NCBI GenBank assembly: GCA_019916065.1
Contig: CM034237.1
Coordinates: 22,031,752-22,095,751 of the forward strand
Length of the DNA: 64,000 nucleotides
DNA from: Vitellaria paradoxa
Lineage: Eukaryota > Streptophyta > Magnoliopsida > Ericales > Sapotaceae
Reading direction: 5' to 3'
The position numbers and the translations under genes were made by a program. This document shows positions 34,931 through 46,050 of the stretch, piece after piece (position 1 is the stretch's first letter; every line of letters starts with the position of its first letter). The notes under the pieces were generated by a model. That model worked only from the letters and a program-made list of their open reading frames with translations, was not told the DNA's origin and did no database searches.

Positions 34931-35166
34931 CTTCCTAATGTGACAATAACTAAAAAAGACAAAACATTAATACAAGTCAGTAAAGACACTCTTAACTTCC
35001 TAAGGGCAGGTCGACATATCCTATAAATATTTAATGACAAAGAGACAATCTGTTAGTATAGTAACTTTCCTGCAATTCAAAGGTTTAACCCATGACAACA
35101 CTCTAAAGTATGCCATTGCTTCCGCCATTAATGCTAAAGAAGCATTGACCAATTCTCCTCTTGCAA
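34931..35166 (-). pseudogene. LINE RNase H-like fragment
   Basis: A 236-bp remnant between the LTR and the tandem array. On the minus strand from about 35164 it reads ARGELVNASLALMAEAMAYF, then RVLSWVKPLNCRKVTILTDC, then LFVIKYL and a stop. The AEA.A...AL.WA...G...V..E.DC pattern is that of the RNase H-like domain found at the C-terminus of plant L1-type LINEs and related proteins. Two stops follow within 20 codons. The rest of the LINE is absent. Whether it arrived with the LTR or as a separate piece is unclear. Confidence 0.65.
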
Positions 35167-35167
35167 A

Positions 35168-37238
35168 AATAACTAGGTGAATTAAGTAATAATATTATAA
35201 TTAGATAATTAGTAGTAGTTAATTAATAATATTTAATTAGTTAAATTACAAATTAATACATAAACCCCCAATCTTACTTGGGCCAATCTAATATTTTACC
35301 TGGGTCCAATTAATAACGGAATTAGGTAAAATAGTGGTATTATAATTACATTATTTAGTATATTATAATATCATAACTAGATACTTAATGATAGTTAAAT
35401 AATAATGTTTAGGTAGTTGAATTAATAGGTAATACACAACCTCTCTAATCTTAGTTAGGCGCAAGCCAATATCTTTCTTGGGCCCAATCCCATCGAATGT
35501 TGATACTGTGAGAAAATTAGGTAAAATAATAATATTATAATATTATAACTAGGTAAATTAAGTAATAATATTATAATTAGATAATTAGCAGTCGTTAATT
35601 AATAATATTTAATTAGTTAAATTACTAATTAACACGTAAACTCTTAATCTTACCTGGGCCCAATCTAATATCTTACTTGGGCCCAATTAATAACAGAATT
35701 AGGTAAAATAGTGGTATCATAATTACCTTATTTAATATATTATAATATTATAACAAGATACTTAATGATAGTTAAATAATAATGTTTAGGTAGTTAAATT
35801 AATAGGTAATACACAACCTCCCTAATCTTAGTTGGGTGCAAGCCAATATCTTTCTTGAGCCCAATCCGATCGAATATTGATAATATGAGAAAATCAGATA
35901 AAATAATAATATTATAATATTATAACTAGGTGAATTAAATAATAATATTATAATTAGATAATTAGCAGTAGTTAATTAATAATATTTAATTAGTTAAATT
36001 ACTAATTAATACGTAAACCCCAATCTTACCTGCGCCCAATCCAATATTTTTCTTGGGCCTAATTAATAACGAAATTAGCTAAAATGGTGGTATTACAATT
36101 ATGTTATTTAGTATATTATAATATTATAACTAGATACTTTATAATAGTTAAATAATAACATTTAGACAATTAAATTAATAGGTAATACACAACCTCCCTA
36201 ATCTTAGTTGGGCGTAAGCCAATATCTATCCTGGGCACAATCCAACCAAATGTCGATACTATGAGAAAATTAGGTAAAATAATAATATTATAATATTATA
36301 ACTAGGTAATTAAGTAATAATATTATAATTAGATAATTAGTGGTAGTTAATTAATAATATTTAATTACTTAAATTACTAATTAATACGTAAACCCTAATT
36401 TTACCAAGGCCAAATCTAATATCTTATTTGGGCCCAATTAATAACGAAATGAGGTAAAATAGTGATATTATAATTACGTTATTTAGTATATTATAATATC
36501 ATAACAAGATACTTAATGATAGTTAAATAATAATGTTTAGGCAGTTAAATTAATAGGTAATACATAACCTCCCTAATCTTAGCTGGGCGCAAGCCAATAT
36601 CCTTCTTGAGCCTAATCCAATCGAATATTGATACTATCAGAAAATCAGGTATATTAATATTATAATATTATAACTAGGTAAATTAAGTAATAATATTATA
36701 ATTAGGTAATTAGCAGTAGTTAATTAATAATATTTAATTAGTCGAATTACTAATTAATACGTAAACCCTTAACCTTACTTGGGCCGAATCTAATATCTTA
36801 CTTGGGCTCAATTAATAGCGGAAATAGGTAAAATAGTGGTATTATAATTACGTTATTTAGTATATTATAATATTATAACAAGATACTTAATGATAGTTAA
36901 ATAATAATGTTTAGGCAGTTAAATTAATAGGTAATACACAACCTCCCTAATCTTAGTTGTGTGTAAGCCAATATCTGTCTTGGGCCCAATCCAATCAAAT
37001 ATTGATACTATGAGAAAATTAGGTAAAATAATAATATTACAATACTATAACTAGGTAAATTAAGTAATAATATTATAATTAGATAATTAGCAGTAGTTAA
37101 TTAATTATATTTAATTAGTCAAATTACTAATTAATACGTAAACCCTCAGTCTTACCTGGGCCCAATTAATAACAGAATTAGGTAAAATAGTGGTATTATA
37201 GTTACGTTATTTAGTATATTATAATATTATAACTAAAT
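35168..37238. repeat. Satellite-like array, ~375-bp period made of two related ~188-bp halves
   Basis: The landmark cctc(c/t)ctaatctta occurs at 35440, 35817, 36193, 36568 and 36942, giving spacings 377, 376, 375 and 374. About 5.5 units are present. Each unit holds a second, diverged half whose landmark (aatcttac.tgggcc) lies roughly midway, so the true basic unit is near 188 bp and the repeat is dimeric. All units are AT-rich except for GGGCCCAAT-type motifs. A left extension lies at 32045-32300. No gene. Confidence 0.88.
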
Positions 37239-39553
37239 TATAATACCCTGGACTTTTGCATGAATGTAAATAGATGGTTATTCGAACATTTTAAGGTAAT
37301 AGTATGTTGATTAAGTAGTATTCATCATTAATTGTACTTTAGAGTTGGGAACTTTGAGAAGGATGAGCCAAACATGTGAGAGTTGGTATTTTAGCCAAGT
37401 ACAGGGGGAAAAGACCTTGGGTGCACAAGACATGCGCACCCAAGATCTTGGACGCACACCTGAGAATGGCTTGGGCGCCCAAGGTACAGCAGACTTGACA
37501 GGCACGGGTTGCTCTGAATTTTGCAGCCAACCCTTACACTTATAAGTCTATATCTAGCCTAGGGGTGATGAGGGGGTTTGAAATCTACTGTCGGGGATTA
37601 AAATATTGCTTAAAATATATATATACTTGTGTATATGATGCAAGAGAGAGAGAGAGAAGTTGTTTGGAGAAAAAGAAATTGGGTGAGAAACAAAGAAGAG
37701 CAAGGAAGAAGGAGAAGAGGAACCAGGTGGAATCCTTGAGAGTAAGTTCTTCTAGACTAAGTAGAAATCAAATTAATCTTGCAAGAGTGTAATTGGATCA
37801 TCAAGGAACCTTTCTATGTGATTTATTTGTGGTTTGGATCAAGGAATGAAGAGTTAGAGCTCATTAAAGTTTGGGAGCTTGGAACCGGGTGACACTATCT
37901 TATTGATCCATCTTCTTTCAACTTTTCTTTCTTACATATGTGATGTGTAACAAGAAGTAGAACACCCTTAGAAAACCCTTTTCAAGTGTTGCCTTCATCT
38001 ATGGAAGAGAAATGAAGTTATATACACATATATATGTATGTATAGGTTGAGAGAGTGAAAATGGTGTTTTGATCCATAACTTGACCCAAAGTTGATGAAA
38101 ACTCAAATTGTTGGTTTCTCTTGATGCCTAAGAGACTTGTGGTGATGTTAGAAAAATGAAATTTTAAGTATATTAACGTTAACTTGGTCAATTTATGGTC
38201 CCAAGAGTGAAAAACTAAGAAACCAGAAAACAGAGCATGAAACCCATAACTTGGACCAAGTTGTGGGCACACGAGGTGAGAATCAGTTAGGCGCCCAACA
38301 CCTTGGGTGCACAAGACATAGGCGCCCGGCCTTTTGGGCACACAGTGTGGGTGCACAAGCCCTTGGGCGCACGGCTGAGTGCCAGCTTGGGTGCCCACCA
38401 AGCCTAGGTCTATTTCCTGACTTTGTTCATTTTGTCATTCTACTTTAGGGTTATGAAAGGATTCAGTAGTATGTTTTTGGCATGAAACTTTATTTGTTTA
38501 ATTGCATGGATTAAAAAAGGGTAATGTGTTCTAAAAAGTTATTAAGAGTTAATTATCTTGAGCTAATGGAATTTAACTTGTAAAGTCGAATAATTGTCAC
38601 TTTGAATACAATGAATTGGAAGGATACCATGAGATAAGAACCTTGATCAACAGGAATAGTGAATTGTGCCATAAAAAAAACAAAATGTTGATGAATGTAG
38701 GTATGGGATTGATGAATTAAAATGTGTTTTGAATAAGGGAATTAAACATTAAATGTTGTTAAATGTTAACTATTTGTTGATGTTTGATCCTTGTTGGTAT
38801 ATGATGGTAAATAAATGAGGTTTAGGATAAATGAAATGAAAAGATGAAATGAGTTGTGTTCCATGATAAAATGGAATGTGGTTATATGTGTTGGAAAGTT
38901 TATGGTGATGAATGTGAACCTATGATAGATGAGAATGGAATATGATGAATGGTTGTTTACGTGCGAAGGGCTGTGGTGGGGTGCAAAAATAGGAAGGGTT
39001 TTGAGATTACGCTCGGCTTGAAAGTCCCGAAACCTATGCAGGGCTTGGTGTCAATGCTAGTGGGTTAGTAGCCCACAACATTGTGTGTGTTTTGGCTCCT
39101 CATGGCCCTGGATGGTGATTCTAAATGACGATGTTAGTTATCGTTTCCGTTAGGTATTGGCCCATAAAAGACGATAGCGTGTATACACCCATCCCCCAAT
39201 GACTTGTGCGGTTATGGTTATGCAATGTAATGATGAATAGATGATGATGTGAGCATGGTTATTTGATTGAATATTGGTTAGGTGATAAAATGGTGATGAA
39301 ATGTGATTTGAATTAAAGATTGAATTGCAAAACATAAGCATTAACCGAAATCGAATCTTAAATAATGGCATTGTTAAATGAATATATGTTTTCACCTAAA
39401 TTGGCTACTTATTATGTTAATGAAATGTTAAGACTCTAGAAAATGTTGAAGTGGCTACAATACCATGATGATGTTGAATGATGATAAATACTTACTTAAG
39501 TTGAAAAATTAATTGATATTAATGAATTGTTATGGTGAAAAATACTTAGTCAA
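37239..39553 (+). mobile_element. LTR, family B copy 2 (3'-truncated)
   Basis: It starts TATAATACCCTGG and follows copy 1 (32301) closely, including the GC-rich islands (37410-37490, 38265-38410) and the cttgaaagtcccgaaacctatgcagg block (about 39015-39045). It lacks the last ~400 bp of copy 1 and is joined at about 39553 to a minus-strand gypsy gag-protease remnant. The exact junction is approximate. Confidence 0.72.
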
Positions 39554-39599
39554 TGTTGGTAGTCCTCTTCCTTAACCCCTTAAGATTGATAGGAACTTG

Positions 39600-41102
39600 T
39601 CCCATTTGAAAAGACATACTTAGACTGTCAAAAACAAAACATATGGTACCTAAGGTTCTTAACCATTAAACCCCCAAAACAATCTCACAACCCACGAGTG
39701 GCATTAAAACAAAATCCAATTGGAATTTATACCCTTGCAGGAGTAGCTGCATCCCTTCACTTATTCCAAGGCTTTCCATACTCTCTATTAGCCACCCTAA
39801 CAAACATAGAAGGCCCCATTGTTTTCTTTAAGTGACATAATTTAATAACCTTGGGATCCACAAAATTATAAGTACTACTTGTGTTTATCAAAACAGTCTA
39901 CGTTTTCCCATCAATAGACCCTTTAAGCCTCATAGTTTGGGTTGTTAAGTACCTCTAACTGCGTGCAGTGTAATCTCAGGTTGTTGTGTAGTCACTGTCT
40001 CCTCTTCCCCTTCAGTTTATATTTCTTCTGTCAAGTCTAGCATCTCCTCCTCCGTAGCACCTATGAATTTAGAATTAAACAAATCCTCCAAAATAAAAAG
40101 TTTGGGACTCTTATAGATATGACCCTTGTTCCATTTTTCATCGCAATGGAAATAAAGTCCCTTGGCCTTTCTATTCTCCACCTCAACTGCACTAATCCTC
40201 TTAAAAGGCAACTTGTTCATCGACTAGACTGGTCCCTTTTGAGCTGTATCAAGTTTTGGTGTAAGGTTAGTAATCCCTTTCCAAGGAATAATCTTAGCCT
40301 ACCCGATTAGAGCTGAACTCTTCTTGTGAATTATATATAGTAGTGGTGACATTACTTGGTTTAGGAGTGGACCTTTTGAAACAGCTTAATTCTCTTCTTG
40401 TAATCTGGCCAACCCAAATGCAGCTGTTAGGTCCGTAGGGCTAAACATCTTAACTGCATACTTAATCTCCTCTTTTAATCCATTCAAAAAGAAGCTAAGT
40501 TTGTGATCTTCACTTAACCGAGACACCTTATTAGTGATAGCTTCAAATTTGGTTTTGTAAGCCTCTACAAATGAGGTTTGTTTTAGCCTAATCAACTAGT
40601 CATTGAATCTTTATATGGACTATCGCCAAATCAAGTTTGAAAGGCCTATGCAAACTCCTTCCACCCCCAAATTTGACTAGGATTGACTATGTCTTGAAAC
40701 CAAATTAAGGCCTTGCCCCTTGTATGCATTGAAGAAATTACAAGCTTTTGTGCTTCTTGAATCTCGTAGTGAGTGAAAAATTGGTTAGCCTTATAAACGC
40801 ACTTAGTAGGGTTTTCTCCAGTAAAATTGGGAAAATCTAGTTTAATGGATCTGATCTGGATTCCTTAGAACCCTTTGTGAGCTACTTCTGGATTGATTTA
40901 TGTAACCAAAGTTCTTTAAATTAACTTCATCTCGCTCAAGTTTCGGTGCTGCATTGCTACTAGTAATACTGGCCTAGTGAGTTGACAACTCTGCGATCTT
41001 CTTATCGCGAGTTTCTAAATTTGCTTCAAACAATTTTTGCATCTTTAGTAATTGATTCATCATTTCCTCCAATTGTTTTGTAGCTCCCATGGAATCGGCC
41101 AT
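39600..41102 (-). pseudogene. Gypsy Gag-protease remnant (broken)
   Basis: The start is the ATG at 41102 (MADSMGATKQLEEMMNQLLK), 5 bases from the primer-binding site. The N-terminus is a short heptad-like helix. A capsid piece at 40595-40386 reads RLKQTSFVEAYKTKFEAITN and ends in PTDLTAAFGLARLQEEN. The piece 40220-40017 carries KGLYFHCDEKWNKGHIYK, a variant zinc-knuckle region seen in some plant gypsy gags. Downstream (about 39850-39890) LINTSSTYNFVDPKVIK corresponds to the protease active site, usually LIDTGSTHNFLDP. The catalytic aspartate is asparagine here. Stops and frame changes are frequent. Confidence 0.75.
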
Positions 41103-41106
41103 GGTT

Positions 41107-41118
41107 GGTTTGATACCA
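41107..41118 (-). promoter_or_regulatory. Primer-binding site of gypsy element 2
   Basis: The minus strand reads TGGTATCAAACC, matching the tRNA-iMet site TGGTATCAGAGC at 10 of 12 bases. It lies two bases from the inferred LTR edge. Confidence 0.7.
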
Positions 41119-41231
41119 ATTGATGAAGTCCCTGCACTACTCCCTTAGATTTTCCTATTTTAATGAAACTGATCAAAGAAAATTGAACAATTATGGAAGA
41201 AAAGAAAGGATAATGGTGGTTGAATTACTAT

Positions 41232-41470
41232 TGAAAAAGGAAGAAATTTCATAGAGTGAAAAGAAAGAAAACGTGAATATATTGAAGTATCTTTGTATGT
41301 ACATCATTCAAGCCTATTTATAGGCACAGGTTAAATAAGATTATAAAGGTAACCCTAATTCTAATTTATGTCTATACCAAATATACATTATAACGTATCT
41401 GTTTATTATTAATACTAGAATAATCAAGAATAATGTAATATTAATTAAGAATATTTTATATATGGCAACA
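41232..41470 (-). repeat. Copia 3' LTR (239 bp)
   Basis: On the + strand it runs TGAAAAAGG...GGCAACA. The minus-strand start is TGTTGCCATA. It contains a palindromic gcctatttataggc at 41312-41325. Confidence 0.96.
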
Positions 41471-41482
41471 TCCCCCCTCAAA
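41471..41482 (-). promoter_or_regulatory. Copia polypurine tract
   Basis: On the minus strand, TTTGAGGGGGGA directly precedes the 3' LTR. The same region is recognisable in the mini-copia element at 53034. Confidence 0.85.
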
Positions 41483-41483
41483 C

Positions 41484-42000
41484 TCAAGAAGGTAAGCAAG
41501 ATGCCAACTTGAGTTTGGAAACTAGACTGTGATGTCGAGCAGGTGGATGAGACTTGGTGAAGAGATCAGCAAACTGGTCTGTAGAAGAGACATGATGTAA
41601 TTGAAGAGTACTTTGTTTGAAATGATGTCGAATGAAATGACAATCAATTTCAATGTGTTTAGTACGCTCATGAAACACATCATTATGAACTATCTGAATG
41701 GAACTAGTGTTGTCACAATACAAAGGAGTACTGCTGGTGAAAGAGAGACCTATATCAGTAAAAAGCCAACGTAACCAAAGTAGTTCAGAAGTTGTGTTAG
41801 CCAGTGCCCGGTATTCAGCTTCAGTACTGGAATGAGCAACGACAGACTGTTACTTGCTACACCTTGAAATGAGTGAAGAACCAAGAAAAAAATAATAACC
41901 AGTAGTAGATCACTGGTCTGTAGGATCACCAGCCCAATCAGCATCAGAGAATGCTTTCAAGTCCAAAGATGAGTTGGATAAGAAGAAAAAACCATGAAAT
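41484..42000 (-). pseudogene. Copia RNase H domain (broken)
   Basis: VAHSSTEAEYRALANTTSEL (about 41790-41850) and LYCDNTSSIQIVHND (about 41680-41725) are the conserved RNase H blocks of Ty1/copia. After these come ERTKHIEIDCHFIRHH, the terminal block, and SSTDQFADLFTKSHP, the usual end of the copia polyprotein. The 79-codon piece 41723-41484 is open, and a frame change separates it from the TEAEYRAL block. The domain removes the RNA strand during cDNA synthesis. Confidence 0.9.
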
Positions 42001-42908
42001 AAAGTCCCCTTAACATATCAAAGTATGCGAAAAATAGCAGCATAATGAGTGAAATGAGAAGCATGCATAAATTGACTAACAAGAGCAACAACATGGGAGA
42101 TGTCTGGTCAAGTCACTGTGAGATAAATAAGACTGCCAACCAGTTGTTGATATAGAGTAGGGTCTGATAAAGCCTCACCGTCAGGGGCAAAAAGTTTCAC
42201 ATTAGGCTCCAATGGACTATCAACAGTTTTGCAGTCAGTGATACCAGCACGAGCAAGAAGATTAAAGGCATACTTTGCTTGAGAAAGATAGTATCCCTCA
42301 GTGCTGGAAGTAATTTCAAGACCCAGAAAATAACTTAAGTTGCCCAAATCTTTCATGTCAAACTATTGATGAAGAAAATTTTGAAGAGCCTGAATGCCAG
42401 AAAGATCATCACTAGTGATCACCATGTCATCAACATAAAGTAGTAGCAGAGTGATGCCAGTAGAAGAACGGCATATAAAGAGTGCAGAATCATAAGCACT
42501 AGGGGTGAAACCTTGCTGTGAGAGGACCGAGCTAAACTTAACAAACCATGCTCGAGGAGATTGTTTAAGACCATATAGAGCTTTCTGAAGTCAACAAACC
42601 TTTTGAGGAGGATGAGCAAACCCAGGAGGAGGCTTCATGTAAACTTCCTCTGAAAGATCGCCATTAAAGAAAGCATTCTTAATGTCCACCTGAATTAACT
42701 TCCATTTGCGAACAGCAGCAATGGCTAATAAAGAACGAAAGGAAGTAATACAGGCAACAAGAGCAAATATCTCCTCATAATCAGTTCCATATTCTTGAGT
42801 GAAGCCCTGAGCAACTAGGCGGGCTTTATAATGTTTGATGGATCCATCTATCCGAGTTTTGATCTTATATATCCATTTGTACCCGATTGTAGTTTTATGT
42901 GGAAGCAA
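42001..42908 (-). pseudogene. Copia reverse transcriptase (broken)
   Basis: Starting near 42908 are IGYKWIYKIKTRIDGSIKHY and KARLVAQGFTQEYGTDYEE, followed by QVDIKNAFFNGDLSEEVYM with the motif A aspartate. In another frame LYGLKQSPRAWF and YVDDM (42423-42437, both aspartates kept) are read. After a stop, 42356-42108 gives MKDLGNLSYFLGLEI and LSQAKYAFNLLARAGI. All catalytic residues are present, but at least two stops or shifts break the frame. Confidence 0.92.
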
Positions 42909-43143
42909 GTCAACCAGGTCCTATGTACGAGTAGAGGTAAGTGCTTGAAGTTCATCATTCATTGCTTGCTGCTAAAGAGGGTCAAAACTAGCCTCACGAT
43001 AGGTGCGAGGCTCATAAAGAGAGGCAATAGTAGAATAGCAATGATAATCACGAAGGTAAGGAGTTGTTTTTACCCGATCAAATCGACGTGAAATAGGTTC
43101 TTGGGTAGGGGCAGAGGAAGATGGTTGAGGATCCACGGGCACA

Positions 43144-44190
43144 TCAGATGGATTGGAATGAGGCAGGCAGTTGGTCACTTGTAGAAGAAGATGAACCTAC
43201 ATCAAGAGAATTGGTTACGAGAAATAATGATATAGAAGGGTCAGTAAAAATAAGGGAATGAATGGGAGAACTCGTTTGAATAGGAGACATAGTAGTAAAC
43301 AATCGGTGTTCCCAAAAGGTAATATGCCGAGAAATGCAAAGACATTTAGCAATGGGATCATAACAACGATAACCCTTCTGTTCAATACCATAACCAAGAA
43401 AACAACACAAACGAGAACGAAGTTCAAGTTTGTTACGCTCATGAACAGGTAAAAGAACAAAGCAGGCACACCCAAAGACTTTAAGAACGGTATAGTCTGG
43501 TATTTGCCCATATAAACGGTCATAAGGAGGACAGTTGGAAATGATAGGAGAGGGAATTCGATTAATGGTGTGAACTGCTGTAAGAGCAGCCTCTCCCCAA
43601 AATCACTCAGGAAGAGACGCAGAGATAATAATTGATCGAATGGTTTCCAAAATATGACGGTGTTTTCTTTCTGCATGTCCATTCTGTTGTGATGTGTAAG
43701 GATATGATAAATGAGAAAGAGTCCCATTATGTTGAAGAATTTCAAGGATAGCACCATCTTTATATTCCATAGCATTATCTGAACGAAAGGTTTTAATTTT
43801 ACAAGAGAATTGAGTTTCAACCATTCTCTAAAAATTATTAAAAATTTTAGGTAGTTCAGATCGATTATGCAAAAGATAAATCTATGTATATCTTGAAAAA
43901 TCATCAACAAGTATCACAAAATACGAGACCCCCCTTAGTAGGAATTGGTGTAGATCCCCAAATATCAGAGTGAACAAGATCAGATGGTGCAGAAGAAATA
44001 GAATCACTTTTATTAAATGGTAAAGTAGTTTGTTTTCCCAACTGACATGGCAAACAATCAAAAGAAGAAAACTCAACTGAACCTAAATAACCTTTAGATG
44101 TTTATAACTGAAGACGAGACAGAGAAGGATGACCAAGGCAAGAGTACCAACTTTATGCCCTATCCCAATCAACTGATTTGTTTATGGATC
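43144..44190 (-). pseudogene. Copia integrase (broken)
   Basis: The pre-integrase zinc-binding part gives SWYSCLGHPSLSRLQ (about 44110-44155). Later FDCLPCQLGKQ (about 44020-44060), SDIWG and RYFVILVDDFSRYT (about 43882-43930) begin the core. The piece 43824-43603 contains KTFRSDNAMEYKDG, where the family has SDNGGEY, and YTSQQNGHAERKHRHILET with the catalytic glutamate. The tail 43410-43330 (CFLGYGIEQKGYRCYDP) is the usual copia integrase C-terminus. Several frame changes break it. It would insert cDNA into the genome. Confidence 0.9.
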
Positions 44191-44880
44191 CTACACAATG
44201 CATCCTTCATTAGAAAATTTAACAACATAACCAAGTTCAACAAGTTGGCCAATAGAAAGAAGATTCAAAGATAAATTGGGGACAAAATAAGCATCACAAA
44301 AGCAAAGGTTAGGTTTCGAAATAGATCCAGTATGACTGGCATACATATGAGAACCATTGGCAGTGTAAATCAAGGGAGCATGAGTGAGAGGTTGTTTATG
44401 AGAAAATAAAAAAGAATTAGAAGTCATGTGATTGCAGCAAGCAGAATTGATGTACCAAGCTGACTTGCCTGGAGTTGCTGATAGAGCAGTCGATGAGCAT
44501 GTAAGAACCTGGTGAACAATGGCCTCTACATCTGCTATAATCAGATTAGATGGAATATCCGATGCTGGAGAAGATATCTCAGAAGTAGAAGCAGCAACGA
44601 TCTGATTGGTAGTATTTCTAGCTTTCAACTTGCGACACTCATTGATGTGATGTCCTTCCTTCTTGCAATAAGCACACCTGACGATTCTATTATGACGAGA
44701 CGAAGATTTACTAGGTATGTTGGGAGCAGCAACATTGACAGGAGGAGAGTCAACAGTGGAAGCAGGGGCAATGGCCATAACTAGATCATGATTTTGTGAA
44801 TGACGAGTTTTCTGGCGAGTCTCTTCAGAAAAGAGTTCTGTAGGAGCCATTTCTAGGGATGGTAGAGGAAAGCAATGCAA
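44191..44880 (-). pseudogene. Copia Gag C-terminus with zinc knuckle, and protease
   Basis: An open 229-codon stretch. Residues 69-82 are the CCHC knuckle CAYCKKEGHHINEC (44635-44676). Residues 142-152 read WYINSACCNHM, where the copia protease active site is normally W.IDSGA..HM. The aspartate is asparagine and the SGA triad is altered, so the protease is catalytically dead despite the open frame. The stretch ends with LLSIGQLVELGYVVKFSNEG, the usual link to integrase. Confidence 0.88.
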
Positions 44881-45448
44881 GAGAGAGGCTCAGGTAGTCT
44901 CAAAGTCATCACAAATTCCCATCATAAAGTGGATAAATAGATGACGATCTCTATATGCAGCAAACAGTTTGATAGATTCAGGATCATTAAATGAAGGGTC
45001 GGCATGAGATAGCTGATCCCAGAGGTTATGAACTTGAGCATGATACTCGCTAATAGATTGACCAGGTTCCTGTTGTATCTAATAAAGTTTGGATTCGAGC
45101 TGAAACTGTAAGGCAACATCGCTCGTGCAGTTATATCATTTAGCCAAAAATTCCCAAGCCTTGCAAGCATTTCGAAAGTGAGGAAGAAGGCTCTGAATAG
45201 ACGAGCAAGATGTATTGATGAACCAGGAGATGATCTTGTAATGAATACTTTCCCAGTCTTTGATACGATTGTCAAAATCCTCCTGTAATTCACTTTCCCT
45301 TTTTTTCTGGTTTGATTCTTTCTCTCGTGACATATTTCCAGAGTTTTCTGCCAATAAGGAAGACAGACATCTATTTGGACCAGATGTTATAGTTGGTGCC
45401 ATCAAGAATGGTCTTAATAGGACGAGTAACATCGGTGTGAGAGGCCAT
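44881..45448 (-). pseudogene. Copia Gag N-terminal part (UBN2 type, broken)
   Basis: The start ATG at 45448 begins MASHTDVTRPIKTILDGTNY followed by NIWSK and a stop where the family has tryptophan or another residue. Later KKRESELQEDFDNRIKDWES and ACKAWEFLAK (45136-45240) match the gag helix region. Further blocks, EPGQSISEYHAQVHNLWDQL and FNDPESIKLFAAYRDRHLF, are read in another frame (about 44930-45080). Stops are present. Confidence 0.85.
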
Positions 45449-46037
45449 TGGAAGAGAGAAAGTGTGCAGAAACAATGGAATCAGGCAAATCTAACTGCAG
45501 AATCACGATCAGAAGGGCCAAAAACCTTAGGAACCGGTCTGAACCGGTGAAAAAGATGACCACAAATACCTAAACTGGTATGAAGAAGCTTGGAACTAGT
45601 CTGGACCGGTTTGGCTAAATCGCAGCTGGCGATGGCTCAAGAGAAAGGGACTCGGCTCGAGAGGGGAGCTGTCGGCTCGGGAAGGCAGCTGCACAGTTTG
45701 GACTCGACTCGGGAAGAAAGCTGTTGGCGCGAGAAGGTAACCGCGTGAGTCGAATGACCTGGGTTGCACGTGAGGTGCAACCGCAGCGAAAGGAGGCGCG
45801 TGGGAACTCTTTAGGCGGCGCGTGAGGGCGCGTGGAGGATTTGGAGACCGTGAAATTTTTCTAGTGACTTCCTTGGACAGAAACGCAACAGCCTGTATAA
45901 ATATTTTTCGAAAAAGAAAGAAAAATGGATATGAACAGAATGTGTAACAAAGAGACGCGGCGGTTGGTGATGGTGTTATAGCAGAGAAATGCTCTGGTTG
46001 AGAAGAAAACACCAGAAATTAAACACTGCAGAAAGAA
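45449..46037 (-). other. Copia 5' leader between PBS and gag
   Basis: It contains a GC-rich stretch (45640-45840) and a 138-codon open frame (46012-45596) with no recognised domain, probably fortuitous. Part of this leader (gatggtgttatagcagag, about 45965-45985) also occurs in the mini-copia element near 53555. Confidence 0.6.
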
Positions 46038-46050
46038 GGCTCTGATACCA
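46038..46050 (-). promoter_or_regulatory. Copia primer-binding site
   Basis: Directly inside the 5' LTR, the minus strand reads TGGTATCAGAGCC, a perfect match to the plant tRNA-iMet primer-binding site. Confidence 0.95.

Larger units (their letters stand above)
39554..41231 (-). mobile_element. Second Ty3/gypsy element, 5' remnant
   Basis: A truncated element on the minus strand. Part of the 5' LTR is at 41121-41231, the primer-binding site at 41107-41118, then gag and protease to about 39600. RT and later parts are missing. The LTR is cut at 41231 by the complete copia element and should continue after 46294, but its outer end was not located. Confidence 0.7.

Noticed and set aside
35168..37238. 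Regularly spaced repeats suggesting a CRISPR-like array
   Set aside because: The units are contiguous and similar throughout, without unique spacers, and the context is plant DNA. It is a tandem repeat.
32301..39553. The two family B LTRs as one retrotransposon with the satellite as its interior
   Set aside because: The satellite also lies left of the first LTR, there is no PBS, PPT or coding between them, and the second copy is 3'-truncated.
45596..46012. 138-codon minus-strand frame in the copia leader
   Set aside because: It lies between the primer-binding site and the gag start, has no recognised domain and is probably a GC-rich chance frame.
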